Assembly: GCA_018881555.1 (NCBI GenBank) | Contig: JACAXG010000079.1 | Coordinates: 3,924,567-3,988,566, forward strand | From: Amblyornis subalaris | Lineage: Eukaryota; Chordata; Aves; Passeriformes; Ptilonorhynchidae | Length of the DNA: 64,000 nucleotides | Direction of reading: 5' to 3' | The notes under the pieces: model-generated | Seen by the model: only the letters and a program-made list of their open reading frames with translations | The model's database searches: none | What the model was told of the DNA's origin: nothing | In this document: positions 1 through 13,100 of the stretch, piece after piece | Layout: each line of letters opens with the position of its first letter | Position numbering within the stretch: position 1 is the stretch's first letter | Translations under genes and position numbers: made by a program

Positions 1-3000
1 GTTTTAGCTAGGGCCATTCCACCATNTGTTTAATTTGTTCCTACTGCTTTGTAATATTTGAGTACCTCACTGGACATTAATGCCACTGAGAAATGATAGT
101 ATGATTAAGTTTATTATGCAAAAGCAAAACTGAGACACTGAGAAATAAAGGATCCAAGTTAAAATCCATCGAGAAATCAAAATACTTGGTCAGCTTCAGC
201 TGACCTTGGATCACACCCAAGCTTATATATGAGACATAAAAGGCTATCATTGGCAGAGAGTCTCATAAGCAAAAAATTATTCTATTATGTAAGGGGAATG
301 GGGTTTTTAATCAGTGGAATTGATATGAACTGTGGTTTGAAATAACAAGAACATTGAAATGTCAGTAGTTGTACTAAACAGTCAACAAGAAAAAAATATC
401 ATCAGTGATTATCTCCTGAAAGAAACACAATTAACCTGGCACAGGTTTTTTTTGTTATTTCTTAGTATTCTTATTTTTTACTATTTTTTATTTGAATAGT
501 ATTTGATTTGTGATTACAACAAAATTACTATTCCTGAAGCCTTCAGGTACGTAGGTATGTATGTATGCATTGAGAGCATTTCCTTGCTACAGACATTTTC
601 ATAAAATAATATCAGCAAAGAGCTCCTACAGTGAATGCATCCATGCATCTGCTAGTACAATTGGTTTCACTCAGGAAAACTGNCTCCTCACAGCAAGGGT
701 TCGTACAGCATCTATGATAGGAGTGCAGGACTGATCTAACATTAGTGCACAAAATATTGTACACACAGATTTCTGGAAATGTAAATGTTAAGTTGGCAAT
801 GTATTATAAAAAACCTGGTAGACCTTAGCTGATATGATTTAGCTCTTAGAGAATTTACTATGGACTTATATTTTGAAGATGACACTGAAAGATTCTAACA
901 TTTAGTAATTATTAAGGATCTTTTTATCCTCTTTGATATTTGTAACTGTAGTGAACTTTAATATACCCAGTTCCAGCTTCTGTCCAGATTAAAAACCTCC
1001 CCAAAGCTCATTACAGTTATATGTATCAGAGCAACATCTGTGTTAGAAAACAAGTTATAAATTCCCTAATGAGAGAGGTCAAACAAACTGAAACCTTCAG
1101 CTCAAGGTCTCATGTGCTGTTACTCAAATAAACTCATCTGTTGGGATGCTCAGTAAATAAAAGCAATTTAACATTTTTTGCTTTTAAAAAAAGGGAAAAA
1201 TGCAGAGGAACTTAGTGTTGAACCACATGGGATTTCATCATTCTAATGGATGGATTTGGAGCACTGCAATTACCCAGCTGCACAGCATTTTGTTATGTCA
1301 GTTTTCCTAGAATAGTTCTTCTAGACCTGTTCTTTATGTGTTTGCCTCTGCCCATCACAGCATGCTCTGAGGTGCCATTTTTCCCATTTGGCCATGTTCT
1401 CTGAATGAAGGTTTATTTTAGTCTAGTAACCAAAATATTCTGCAGACAAAGTTCTCACCTTCCAGCCCACCTCAACGTTTTATTTAGTCTTTTCTCTTAA
1501 ATTTTCTGTTCTCTACTAAGAGCCATTTGACACCTTTTGCATCATAATTTTCGAAAAGTCCAAATAGTAGTTTTCCTCATATTTGAGTGTTAACCAATCA
1601 GAATTATTCGAGTAGTCAGACAAAAAAATCAGTGTGAGGGACCTGAAGAAAGAACTGTTGATGGAGCAATAACAAACTGTTTATGTTCTAATACAAAGTA
1701 AGTCACCTTGAACTTTAATCTTAAGTGTTAGAAATTTATACCAAATTGTCCAACAGATTATTGGACAAAATTCTATGAACAGCCCTTCTTACAAGAAGAC
1801 TTTTCAGTTCTGTCTGTTCCCAAACAAGGTGTTACACAACGGTTGGGTTATGAACCCACATGTTGCAATTTATAAGAATTGCATTTCATAACTTATTCTG
1901 TTATCTCTGTTATGGCTTTTCAGTCCACATACCTATTTTCTGATTTTTTAGCAGTCATACTTTATTTTCTTTTCTTTTTACCTAAGAAATTAACATTGTA
2001 CGTGCTGCTATCATATTTGAAAAAATCTTGTTCAGCCTTCCCTCACCTGATTATATCTTATCTGCTTAGATTAAAACTCCCTGAAGCAATGCTAAAAAAT
2101 AATATCAGTCTGTTGCTACTTTTCTTGAAACAGTCTGAGTCATCTGTAACTTTTTTTGCAATTAGTATATAATCATAACTCTGAATTATTAATTTCAATT
2201 ATTATGAAAGAACACTAATAATTATTAAGGATTAAATGACCACTTAAAAATACCAAGAAGGCTCAAACCATCTGAAGTTTAAAATTATTGTTTGCACAAA
2301 AGGTATTTTAATATAATTTCCAGCACTTCAAAGAATGGCATTCTGTTTTTTCTTCTGTCACAGAAAAGACTACCTGCAATCAATAAAAATTGCAGTTAAG
2401 GTGACTGAGGTCTGAAGTGGCTTGACTTNAGTGTCTCTGGTGAATAAGCTGACCAAGTCTTGAGCTTTGATAAGAAGTTGAATACAGTATTATCTCATTT
2501 CTGCATGCAGTTCTGCTGAGACAGTCTGTTAGGTGACTACATTACCTAAGCTATTAATACATTGGTAGATAACTGGAATTGGAGAGTCATAGCTTCTTAC
2601 TGGTCTCCTGCATAATTTCAGGTTTAAACAAATCACAAAATTATACAGGACAGGGAAAGAAGTCTTTAGTAAAAGAAAAGAAATCGTGACATGAAAGCCA
2701 AAATTTAATATGGTGCTTAATGTGTGGTGAGCCAGCAGACTCTTAGTGTTGGTTGTGTGGATATCTGCCTTTTTACAAATGGTAGTAACAGTTCAAGAGT
2801 TCTCCAGGAATAAGGCTGCAGTACTTCCGTTATGAACCACAAAAAAAGGGCAATTGGTCTGCACAAACCAATTCAAAATCAACCCACCGACTTCACACNA
2901 CATCCTAAACATGAAGGAGACAACATACAAAAAGTCCCTAAAACTTAATGCAAGATGTATATACAATGAGTGTTGCCTCCTGTCTCTGAGAACTTTTTAT

Positions 3001-3090
3001 AATACTTTTGCCATCAAATATGAGGATACTGACCACTGATACAAGATTTAGAAATTGTGGGTGGGGTTGATGGTTAGTGGCCTTGGGTGA
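1..3090. other. AT-rich noncoding DNA, no gene seen
   Basis: I see no gene or recognisable repeat here. Open frames are short (the longest is about 97 codons at 1879-2172), AT-rich and low in complexity, and resemble no family I know. Isolated N bases occur at 26, 683, 2429 and 2899. A short TATG-rich patch lies near 548-570. This could be intergenic or intronic; the sequence does not tell which. Confidence 0.6.
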
Positions 3091-3570
3091 TGTGCTAGTT
3101 CAGCCTCAGCACTGTGCTGGATTCCTGCTATGTCTGGAAAGCTGTGGTAGAATGTCCTGTATTAAGTCCAGCTTTCACCCATCCAAGGTGAATTTTGGAG
3201 CTGTGTGGATGAGCTAAATGCTGCCTGGACATAGACATTTTTTCTCTCTGAATTCTGCAGTTCTGCCCTGTGCTTCCAGGAATCAGGGTGCCACCTGAGT
3301 GAGTTTTGCATTTCCCTTTTATAGGTTAGGTGCCACCTGAGTGAGTTTTGCATTTCCCTTTTATAGGTTAGTATCTTTTATTTATTCCTTCCACTCAAGG
3401 ATTAGGAAGAAGTACAATAAGGGAGGAAAACACTGTGGAGACAACAACTCTTCCAGTCCGAAAAAAGACTCACTCTTTCTGCCTTTGCCTATCTTGGCCC
3501 TGCTTAGAGCATCTCTAAGTGGATTACCTCAGACCTTCCTGATTGAGAAATGAAATGCAGGATCCAGCCC
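3091..3570 (-). mobile_element. Possible decayed LTR remnant, minus orientation
   Basis: The left edge reads TGTGCTAGTTCAGCC, close to the TGTGCTGGTT terminus common in avian LTRs. On the minus strand the region carries a TATA-like CCTATAAAAGGG, present twice because of a 42-bp tandem duplication, followed by GC-richer sequence that could be leader or R/U5. I found no matching right terminus and no target-site duplication, so the right limit is arbitrary. It may instead be unrelated unique sequence. The call is inference from promoter-like layout and the left terminus only. Confidence 0.28.
3287..3370. repeat. Perfect 42-bp tandem duplication (2 copies)
   Basis: Positions 3287-3328 and 3329-3370 are identical base for base over 42 bp. 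Each copy starts GGTGCCACC and ends TTTTATAGGTTA. Read on the minus strand, each copy contains one TATA-like CCTATAAAAGGG, so the duplication doubles a promoter-like motif. Perfect identity between the copies implies a recent event or an assembly artefact. Confidence 0.95.
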
Positions 3571-6318
3571 AAGGGCATTTCAGCCTTTGAACGAGTTTTT
3601 GTTATCGTTCATAGTCCAAACTTCTCTGAATACACATCTCCCAGGTTTCCTTGTCTTACATTAGTCCAACAGCTTTTTCTGTTCTGAACATTAATCACAG
3701 CTTACCCATAAGTCCAAATGTCCTCTAACATTTATAATGACAGATGTGCTGCTACTTCAGCAGCTTCCGTATGTCCTTCCTCTCCTGGCAGGGCTCCCTT
3801 ATGTCCCCTTGTCTCCTGGAACAGCTCTACTTTCAAGAGTTAGTATTCCTTTCACTTTTATGTTTGGCATTTCCATTCCTCTTGTCATTAATAAACATCT
3901 GTTGTTCAAGTTCTGTGATACGCTATGAATCATCCAACTAAAGTTACCAGGTACTTTTTTTTTTTACTTAGATCAATTTTCCCCTGCTTGTTCTTGCACT
4001 GTCACTTTGATTGTGTTTGAAAAATACTGCTGTCTGTAGATTATTCTAGGCAAAGATTTTCTGTACTTTCGTCAAACCAGAAGGTGTGCAAATATTAACA
4101 AAATATGAAAGTTCTATCAACCTTCACATCAATGACCCAAGGAAAATTCAGTTGGAAACCAAAAGATATAAAAAAAGCTTCTAGAAATATTCTTTCGGGA
4201 GAGAATTAAAAATGTAATAAGTGAGAACTGATTAATTTATTTCTCTTTTCTTGGTCTTTAGTCTGAAAAGAATTCTTTCACTGAATTACAGATAGATCTT
4301 TGTCCCTTCAAAGTTATCAGCTGTAGATTTTCCATAGTATCAAAATTTAAAAAATCAGTTCTAAAGACTTGAATAATGGCTCACCTAAGAATCTATGGCC
4401 TAATCTAGTATTTTTCTCCTCATACCTTGATCTGGAAGTGAAATTTCCTGTATCCGCCATCAGGATTGACTGATGTACAACTCATACAGGATTGATTTTG
4501 ACTTCAATTGTAAAATTTCAGAAGCTACTCCATTTTCATTAAATTTATTGAAAGTGTAAATCATTGTAAGTAGATGAGTATTATAAATGCTAAGACTCAT
4601 GTATTCACTTTTTGTAATTTTATTTACCTACATCTCCAGAGTTTGAAGCTAGACAACTGCTTTTAGTAGTCAACTAGAGAATGATAAAAATGCATATAAT
4701 ATAATAATACATTTTTATCCCCAAAGCACTGAAGTAAAATCTAAAATATAAGGGCAATAACTTCTTACATTGTAGGTAAAGTTAAACTGTATCCTTTCTG
4801 AAAATATAAAGTATTATACTTTTCCACTGTCCATTCCTGACTACTTGTACTTAGCTGGTATTCCTGGTAGAAAACAGAAAAATGCTTAAAAGTTTTTCTC
4901 ACAAATTTCTGTTCTTCAGTTGAACTGAAAGTTAAAACAATGCTCAAAATAGCTGCATTAAGTAACCTTTTGAATTCAGGTGCAGAAAGAGTTATAAAGG
5001 GTAGTCCTTCCTACTAGGTTACTGACTTATTTACTATTAAAAGAATATATAGATGTTTGTAGGAATTAAATTTAATTTGTATCATTTCTATGCTCTGAAT
5101 AATGCTAAAGTGTTATGCTTTCATTGAGAGTGTTCATNTGTGCCTGAATGTCCTTGCCATATGCATGAGCACTCACAACCTGCAGCGCCAAGAAATTAAT
5201 AGTCTGCACTGCCTTTCCAAAGACAAAGTCGAGACGCATGAGTCACTTTACGATTGATTCAGGGATTGGCACTGCCAAGTTGTTACCAATAAAGTAATTT
5301 CCTAAAATCCTCACAGTCATTGTCTAAAATTTATCACTCTCTTTATGTAGCAAAACATCACTTTTAAAAGACAGAGGAAAATTAATTAGAAATCCAGTGA
5401 TTTTCAGACAGCAGTAGCGAAGGTACCTGAAATAATGCAATATATAGGAAGAAGATATGTTGATAGTGGGGAAAGTAACTGCTGTGGTTCTGTGTTTTAT
5501 CTAAAAAATCACAAGGAAGAAAGGAGTTAAAATAGTGATGCATCTGTAGTATTACAAATCATATGGTTCAAGAAAAAAAATTAATTGGAATAATCCCAGA
5601 AATCACAGGCACAGTGTACTATACAGTCAAGGGAAGATAGTCTATTCATTGACAAAATATACGGTTACTTAAAGATTTTCTCACTNCTCAGAAATCGTTG
5701 TAGATCAGGTGGTGGTCAGACCCACTGTGTTATTTTCACCACTCCCGCTCTACCACAGAGGAAGCCCATGTCATTTCTCCTTTCTTTAACTATGACCCCA
5801 TCTATCTTACTGCTGGGGTAACAGAAGAAGCTTGTAGGGTCCTGCTGTAATTTGACTACAAAATGACTTTTTTTCACACCACTATCTTAACAAGGTGTTC
5901 TTCAGTTACTGATATCATTTTGTTGCTTTGTTTTCTTGCTTACCAATCTTACTGTATTGCTATAGAGCCAGAATTTGAAGGGCCAGAAACATCATCTGCA
6001 GACATGTCAGTCCAACATTTTAACCAAGAAATAAACAATTGCATATATGGGGGTTTTTTTCTGTTAATGTTAATTCTACTTTAAACTGGAATAACATTCT
6101 CCTAAAGTTATTAAAACCAAGATCTGCCTCCTCAATTTCATCTCTGCTCTCGATAGGGTGTACATCATCTGCTATTATGAAAGTTTTCAGATATTTCTGC
6201 TAGTTCTCTTGGCTCAGTTGCACAGCAACAAAATGTCCTTGATACATTATCTCATCTAGAGAAGGTACAGTCACAAAAAAATATGAGAATCGACCCTTAG
6301 TTTACATTGAAAAGCACT
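3571..6318. other. AT-rich noncoding DNA, no gene seen
   Basis: No gene found. The part from 3580 to 3950 is somewhat less AT-rich, with short open frames on the plus strand, and might continue the putative decayed LTR to its left, but no family signature is visible. The segment around 5150-5290 is of more balanced composition and contains a TGAGTCA-type motif. Nothing further can be supported. Confidence 0.5.
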
Positions 6319-7164
6319 CTATAACCCCCCTGCAAATGTCAGTTCTGGAGTTATTCTTTCCCTGGATCCAATTGTTACACTGAGATTTGGGCAAGGTACC
6401 TTCGCCCTTCCTAAGGCCAAAAATTCCTCAGTGATATTTCTTCTGGCAGCCCCTTTCCTGAGTCCCATTAGCTGTAGCTGTGTGCTCTGTCTTACTCTGA
6501 ACCCCATCTCTAATCATATATAGGTTATCATACCCCAGGGGATCCCTCTCCCTCCAGGAACCAAATATTCTCCACTGAATAGCCTCAGCCCTTGGCTGTT
6601 TGTACATAATTCTTTCCAGTTCCAAGCCTCGTATGTAGCTGCAAGCATTCACTCTCTTTAATCTTCATCCCTTACCCTAGGCTGAGCTACACGGAGCCAG
6701 GGCACTTTGACTCATATAGAAACAAAATGCAAGTTATTTAAAAATGCCCGATTTCNTTTGACAGCTCTTCTCTATTGTTATTTCCTTTGTAGCTCTGGGC
6801 TTTCCTTCCACTCAACCCCAAACTGACTCTTAGACAAGACACCCTTAGTCTTCCTCTCTTCCTCACAGAGAAGACTCATTTTTGTGTCCATCATTTTCCT
6901 CTCATAGACCCTCTCTGACTATTTTACGTATGTATTTGGACACCTTTTCTTTCTTTCATCACCTAACTGTACACTAAGCCATTGGTCAAATTCCATGCTC
7001 CATCCAGGGACTAAACCAGTAGCAGCTCTAATGCTGGTTTCTGGGTATCTCCATGGATTATTTTGAAGTAAGTTTGTGTTTATGCATGCCTGTGTACAAT
7101 GTACTGGAGATTTAGGTGAGCAATAACATAGAAAATATGAAGAGTTTAGGGTATTTGCTATCAA
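6319..7164 (-). other. Balanced-composition stretch with short minus-strand open frames, unidentified
   Basis: Composition is more balanced than the surroundings. Three minus-strand frames of 62 to 81 codons lie at 6319-6507, 6428-6652 and 6919-7164, the first two overlapping in different phases. I recognise no domain or retroviral or LINE motif in their translations. It could be an old, unclassified repeat or ordinary unique sequence. I do not call it a gene. Confidence 0.2.
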
Positions 7165-10100
7165 GAAAGTACTATGGAAACAAATTCTTGCTATACTTTA
7201 GAAAATTGAAAATCTTTGTAAATTTTTCTTACATGCCCCTCTGCTTTTTTTTTGTTTTGTTATTATTTAGCCTGTATTAACAGAGTTGTTCACACTATGA
7301 TTGACTTTGCTCAAGAGCTCTCTACTGCATTAGTATAAACAGTATTAACATGAGCATTTATGAAAAGAAGGTCATGGAAACCTGTTACATGTGACAAGTC
7401 ACTACAGACCCTACATTGCTCCCTGTTCTACACATTGTGTTCATATTACAAGTTACCTTGGCCGTATTGGTCATGACAGTAGTGGTACAAAATGATAAAA
7501 ATAAAAATATCAGTGAGGTTTGAACAATTCTGCTGGGTTGGTCTTAAGGTAAAAGGTGACCCTAATTGTGGGCAGAGAGGCTGGATTTAACTTTTCATAT
7601 CATCTGCTGTCTATTCAGATTGTGCTTAAACCTGCTTCCCACTTCACCCCCAAAATCTGCAGTTTGCCATTAAGATTGAACAAAGATACTTAGAAAACCT
7701 TACAAGAAGGCTAGAATGTTTCATTATCTGAAAGAATTTCTTGTAAGGAGTTGAAATTAGATGGATGATCTTTGTCCTTAGACGAATGCTCTAGGCACAC
7801 TGACTGATTTTGCAAGAGCTGTATTCTGAATTATAGGCTTTAAGGCCTGCTCAGAGATAGACATGACCAGGACATGCCCAAAAAGTAGTAAGATTTAAGA
7901 AGTATCTCCGAAGCATTGGCGTTGGCTGCCTCAGCTGATACATGATGTGTTTTAAGGCATGTGCATAGGGCACTTAGGGTTATAGAATGCAGTCGAGGAG
8001 CCCGAAGCCAAGTCCACTACACTAAAATAAGATTCAAAGTTAAGACCGAAACCACTTCAGGTTCAAAATGAAGGTGATCCAGAAATGCCTCTCTCTTCCC
8101 ATTAGCATAATGGAAGACTTTAATAATCATGCTTTTAATTCAGATATTTAAGGGTTTGAGTCTAGAAAATCCTGTACAAAGTACTCAATCATTCAATTTT
8201 GTTTTAGTAGGCAAAACTAATTTTTTTGCTCTTGCTGTTAAGCAAAATTTAACAATAATAAGAAATTGCTTCAAGTTGTACTTGGTTTGAACATGTCCAT
8301 GCTTTAAAAATCATTAGCTGAGCTACTATGAATACATTTTATATGGTTTCTCTATAAAGAATGAGTTTTGAGGTTGAAACATAACCCTAAAACTTAAACG
8401 CAGAATTCTTTCTCTAGCCATGTGGATCTAACCCAAATTTATAGAAGCAGGATGAAATGAGCTCCATCAAACTAGTAAAACGGGTTTGCTATTAGGCACC
8501 AAAGATACATGCTCATATTTTTCAATCCTTGTCCATCAAGTACAGGAGAGTGCCAGACCTTTACTCTTGCACTTCTTTGAGACATGAGAGTTGTAGGTTG
8601 GTATACCTCTGGGAGGAAGAAAATTGTATTTGGCTTACCAAAATCTTGATAAATGACTGTCATATAAAGGGAGCTNCAGTACCACCACTTAATTAAAAAA
8701 CAAAAAATCCCAAAAAACCTCCAAACAACCTGGAGCTATTTTTTTAGGGTCCATTTTCACAGAACATGTTGGATTGGCCTAAGAGTGCCTCATGTATTTA
8801 AATATTATATGAACCTATGGTTCTATAAATGCTTGTGATGACAGAAGTAGACCTGGGGAGGTACAGAAGTATAATTTTGGGCTCCTGGAGAACTTTAATA
8901 TAAAAAAACCTCAAACCAAACAAATGCAAAAAATACCACAAACCCCAGAGTTCTTTTGCTTGGATACTCTGTCTGGGGAACCNAATACAGGAACGCTGAA
9001 TTTCAATGCTGAAGGGTACCAAGTACCTCAGACTATTTTCTTTGAATTCTTTTGTGAAATGACAGAGTTAAATAGCAAAATGGCCTGAATTGTCTTCAGT
9101 TCTGCTGACAGATAATTACTATACTTGTAACTCTCAAGTGAGCTATGCAAAAATTATGTAACAGTTTATATAGCTGTTTGATGTAATTGATTCTCATCCT
9201 TTTGATTCTGATTGGAGAAACTTTTTAAAGTACACCCCTCTTCCTCCTACCCCTCGCCAGCAAAAAAAAAAAAGTCTTCCTTAGGTTTAAAATCCTGGTC
9301 ACTTTGTTCCAGATTTAACTGATATAACTGAATAACACCCAAAAGAAGCAAATAAAAGAAACAAGTAAGATATGACATGACATATCTCTGTTTGAGCAAT
9401 AAATTTGATATGAATGAGTCCTGTCAGAATCCTCCCAGGGAACTCAAACCATCATCCCATGTATTGGAAAAGAGGATTCTTTCTCCAGTTGATAGAAGAA
9501 TTGTGAATTGTTTATTAAATCAAGAACTTTTCTGTCAGAATCTCTCCCCACCTGCTGTGCATAGGCCCATATGCATGTTTCCAGTTTTCTCATATATNTG
9601 CATTAAAATTCAAAATAAAGTTGATAGATGCTACAATAATTACAGTGAATGAGATAAAGTAGAGAATATCACTGGTGATTTTTAAGAGCCTACATATGCT
9701 TATTTATCTTAAGGGCACATTTTGTTATTACCTGAGGCTCTTTCTAGCCCTATTTATTATGTTTCTACAGTTAAATGCTATTCAACATATATTCTAAAAA
9801 AATATCATGTTTTATGTGCTTATTTAGACAGTATTTGACAAGTAGAAAAATCTGTGGATAATAGTATTTGACTATGTCTGAATTGCTCTGGTACTTAATG
9901 TAATAAGTACAACTATACACACATAAATATACACAATATTATGGCACAATAAGTATGCACAAATTAATGTTTTCAGGCAGCTACAAATTTACACTGGAGC
10001 TGTTGGTGACTGATTTTATATATAACTTCATATTGTAAATCAGACAATGAAAAGTTTGAGTATTTTCATATATGAGATATTATGGTATGGAAAGGAGAAG

Positions 10101-13100
10101 TGCAAAGCACTGGTGTTTTAGCACAGCAGATGCTGTAAGTGGAGTAGACTTGTGTTATACTTCTTATTCTAAACAGTTAATGACCTAAGTTGTAACTTTA
10201 AATGAAATTTTAAAAGACCAAGAAGAATCAAGCAGACCTGATCTTAGTGCAAACCAGATGTACTTCAGAGAGGTCACTTCATTCCTTACATCTGTTTCAC
10301 GCTATTTAAAAAGCAAGTTCTAAACCAAATTTATGAATGAATTAAGTTTAAAAACTCTGAAGTGAGGTTCCTAGGCTGTATAAAATACGAGCCTCTAACA
10401 TCTGTGCTATACCATACCTAGAGCTGCTGTTCCAATATGAAAAAGAACACTTTTTCTTTCTAAAATTGCCTTGTAATTGGTCTGGTTTAATTATACCACT
10501 GTCAGTATGGTAAGCTAGAGAATGTATGTCCAATTTACCTCAATTATAATTATAACAATTATATTAAGAGATTCATATAAATTAAAGTCTGTTTTCTCTT
10601 TTCTGAACTTTATTTCGTGCTGTTGAAAGTCTTATATCCTGTGACTCTTGGAGAACACTAGGGAATTTTAACCACTCAGGTTTTCTCTTTCTTTTCTGAA
10701 AGAAATACAATGAAATGACTCATTTGAAACTTTGATACTCCAGCGTCATACTGGCAGATCTTATAATGAAACATGTTCAAATAAATCTGTGAATTAGTCA
10801 ATAGAGATTTATATAAACAATCTTTCAGTGCAGAAGAAAAATGTTGTATTTTATGAAAAGGCTGGCGTGGCTTCTGAATGCTAGTGGAGACAATGAGTCA
10901 GGAAAATGTAGTACCCCATTGCCTTGGGTAATTTTTATTTCATCTCTGACATGGACTGTAAGTGAAATGAGCTTGTTATTACACGTGAAGCCATAATGTC
11001 AGATTTTCTATGTTATACCAAAAGAGAGTAAATTCCCATTGGGAAATTGCTATTTGACATCATTTTCTCATCATTTCAACACGTAAAGTAGAGCTGAAAA
11101 TGTAACTGGTCTGATTCCTGAAAATCCTGAAGGAAAGAGTTAGCTATACTTTGTACATTACAAGAAATACCTTTCAGGCTCTTGACCTCTAGAATTACTT
11201 ATTCCTTCTGTTAACTGATGAATCTTCCAAATGCGGTGAGCTGGGTACCTAGGGATGGACTCTTGGCAGAAGAGGAAAATCTGCCTGCCAAATCTCTTAT
11301 AGCTAGTCAAAAGGCACAAAAAGGTGTGTTTGAAACCCTACTGTTCTCTGCAGAGCAGAAGGGATTTTGAGAAAGCATCTCTACTCTTTTGAGATTTCCA
11401 AAAACCACTCCTTAGAATAGGCTTCTGCAGCCATTCTTGCAACCAGATGAACAGGGCTTGCTGTTTTGTAAGGATGCAGCTCTGAGGGTAAAACATCTCC
11501 ATGGTAATGGAGGAGTGTGAATCTCCTCAGGCTGTGGAGAATCTAAGACCAACACTTTCTGGATGGCACTGGATTACTAGTATTGTCTTTAGAAAAGTTA
11601 GTGACTGCAACTGCCTTTTACATTGTACCTACTTGTTAAGTGCTGAGGAAAAACCAAAAATGAAAGGTCAGGATTTAGGAGAAAAAAAATACTTTCTGCC
11701 TATGCGTATTTCTCTGGTCTGATAACTGCTGAATGTTAACTAAAAGCAGTGTGTGTTGGAACTGTGTACCAAAATATACTTCAGTTGTATTTGGTTGTTG
11801 AAGTTATAACCAGCAAGAAATACCTAACACTGCTGTAAAACATAAATAAAAGATGTTTTAGAATATGAGACCAGGGTACTAAATGAAGCAAGTAAAATCA
11901 ACAATTTAAACAGGAGGTGCTGAATTGAATAAGCATTGTGAAAAGAATTAGGTCTTATGTTAAAGCTTAAACTGTACCTATGTTCAAACTTTATGGTACT
12001 GCTTTTCACATCTTATAACTGCAACCTAGGTTTGAGCACCTCAATATAAGCCCTGAAAAACAGCAACCCTCCAAATTCAAGTGGGTCCTGAAGATGGATC
12101 ATGCAGCACCACAAATGTTCATGAAGAAGCTAGTCCAAGGGCTATTTTATCTAAATGCTTTTGTTTTCAGACAGTTATGAGCTATTTTTTCTGTGAATTG
12201 CCACCTAGTTCCTACCAAACTCATTTGCAGGGTAAANAAGAATTTTTAATCTTCCAGTACCTGTCCATCTCTTCACACACTTTCAGATGTCTATAAAAGA
12301 ATTAAAAAAAAATCCCAAACTTGAAATGACCTGTCTGTAAAATTGATAGTAAAGTGCTGACTATGTAGCAAAAGATAATCACCATTTTTTTAACAAGCAA
12401 AGGCAAGTTGAAAAACTAACANGTCACTTTTCTCTCCTTCCTCCACAGAGATAACTGATTGTGGGGCCCCTTGTACTCATTAAGCAGTCTGTTAACCTGG
12501 CATTGCATTGAGGAGCAGAGAGGAAGGTTGGTAGTACACTGAAGGTATTCATGAGGTACTTGTGGAATTAATTTTACAAGTTAGACTCGAGGCTGAACAT
12601 CACATTATTTGATTAAGTGTATGTAAAATAATGTTATTAAAAAGTAGTTTCAAATGCAATCTCAGGAATTCAATTTTGTTTTCTTTATAATATTAATACA
12701 GATAAAAAAGTAACTGGGAGTATTGAAATGGAGTGGATGCCTGCTATATAGATTCCTCTCTTTCTCTGAGAAAGACCTGAACTTTCTGAAGAGGGAAAAT
12801 CAGGACCTGCAATTCAGTGAAATAACTATTGACTATTTGAATGCCATGGAATGAATAGCTAAAATCAGGTTCCACATATTTCAGTGCAGAATGCTTGGAA
12901 AAAGAAAAAATGCTTGTATGTCTGAGGATAGGAAGGATCCAAGTACTCCTTCAGGTGTGCTGAGCCTCGATTACATTTACCCCAGGTAACAGACTTGCTC
13001 CCAGGAGCTCTGGTAATTGGAAAATGATGTTCACTCTTCCACATTCCTGATGCTTCTTTCTTTCTTTGTAGACTGTTTTCAGGCAGTTTTTCCCCATCTT

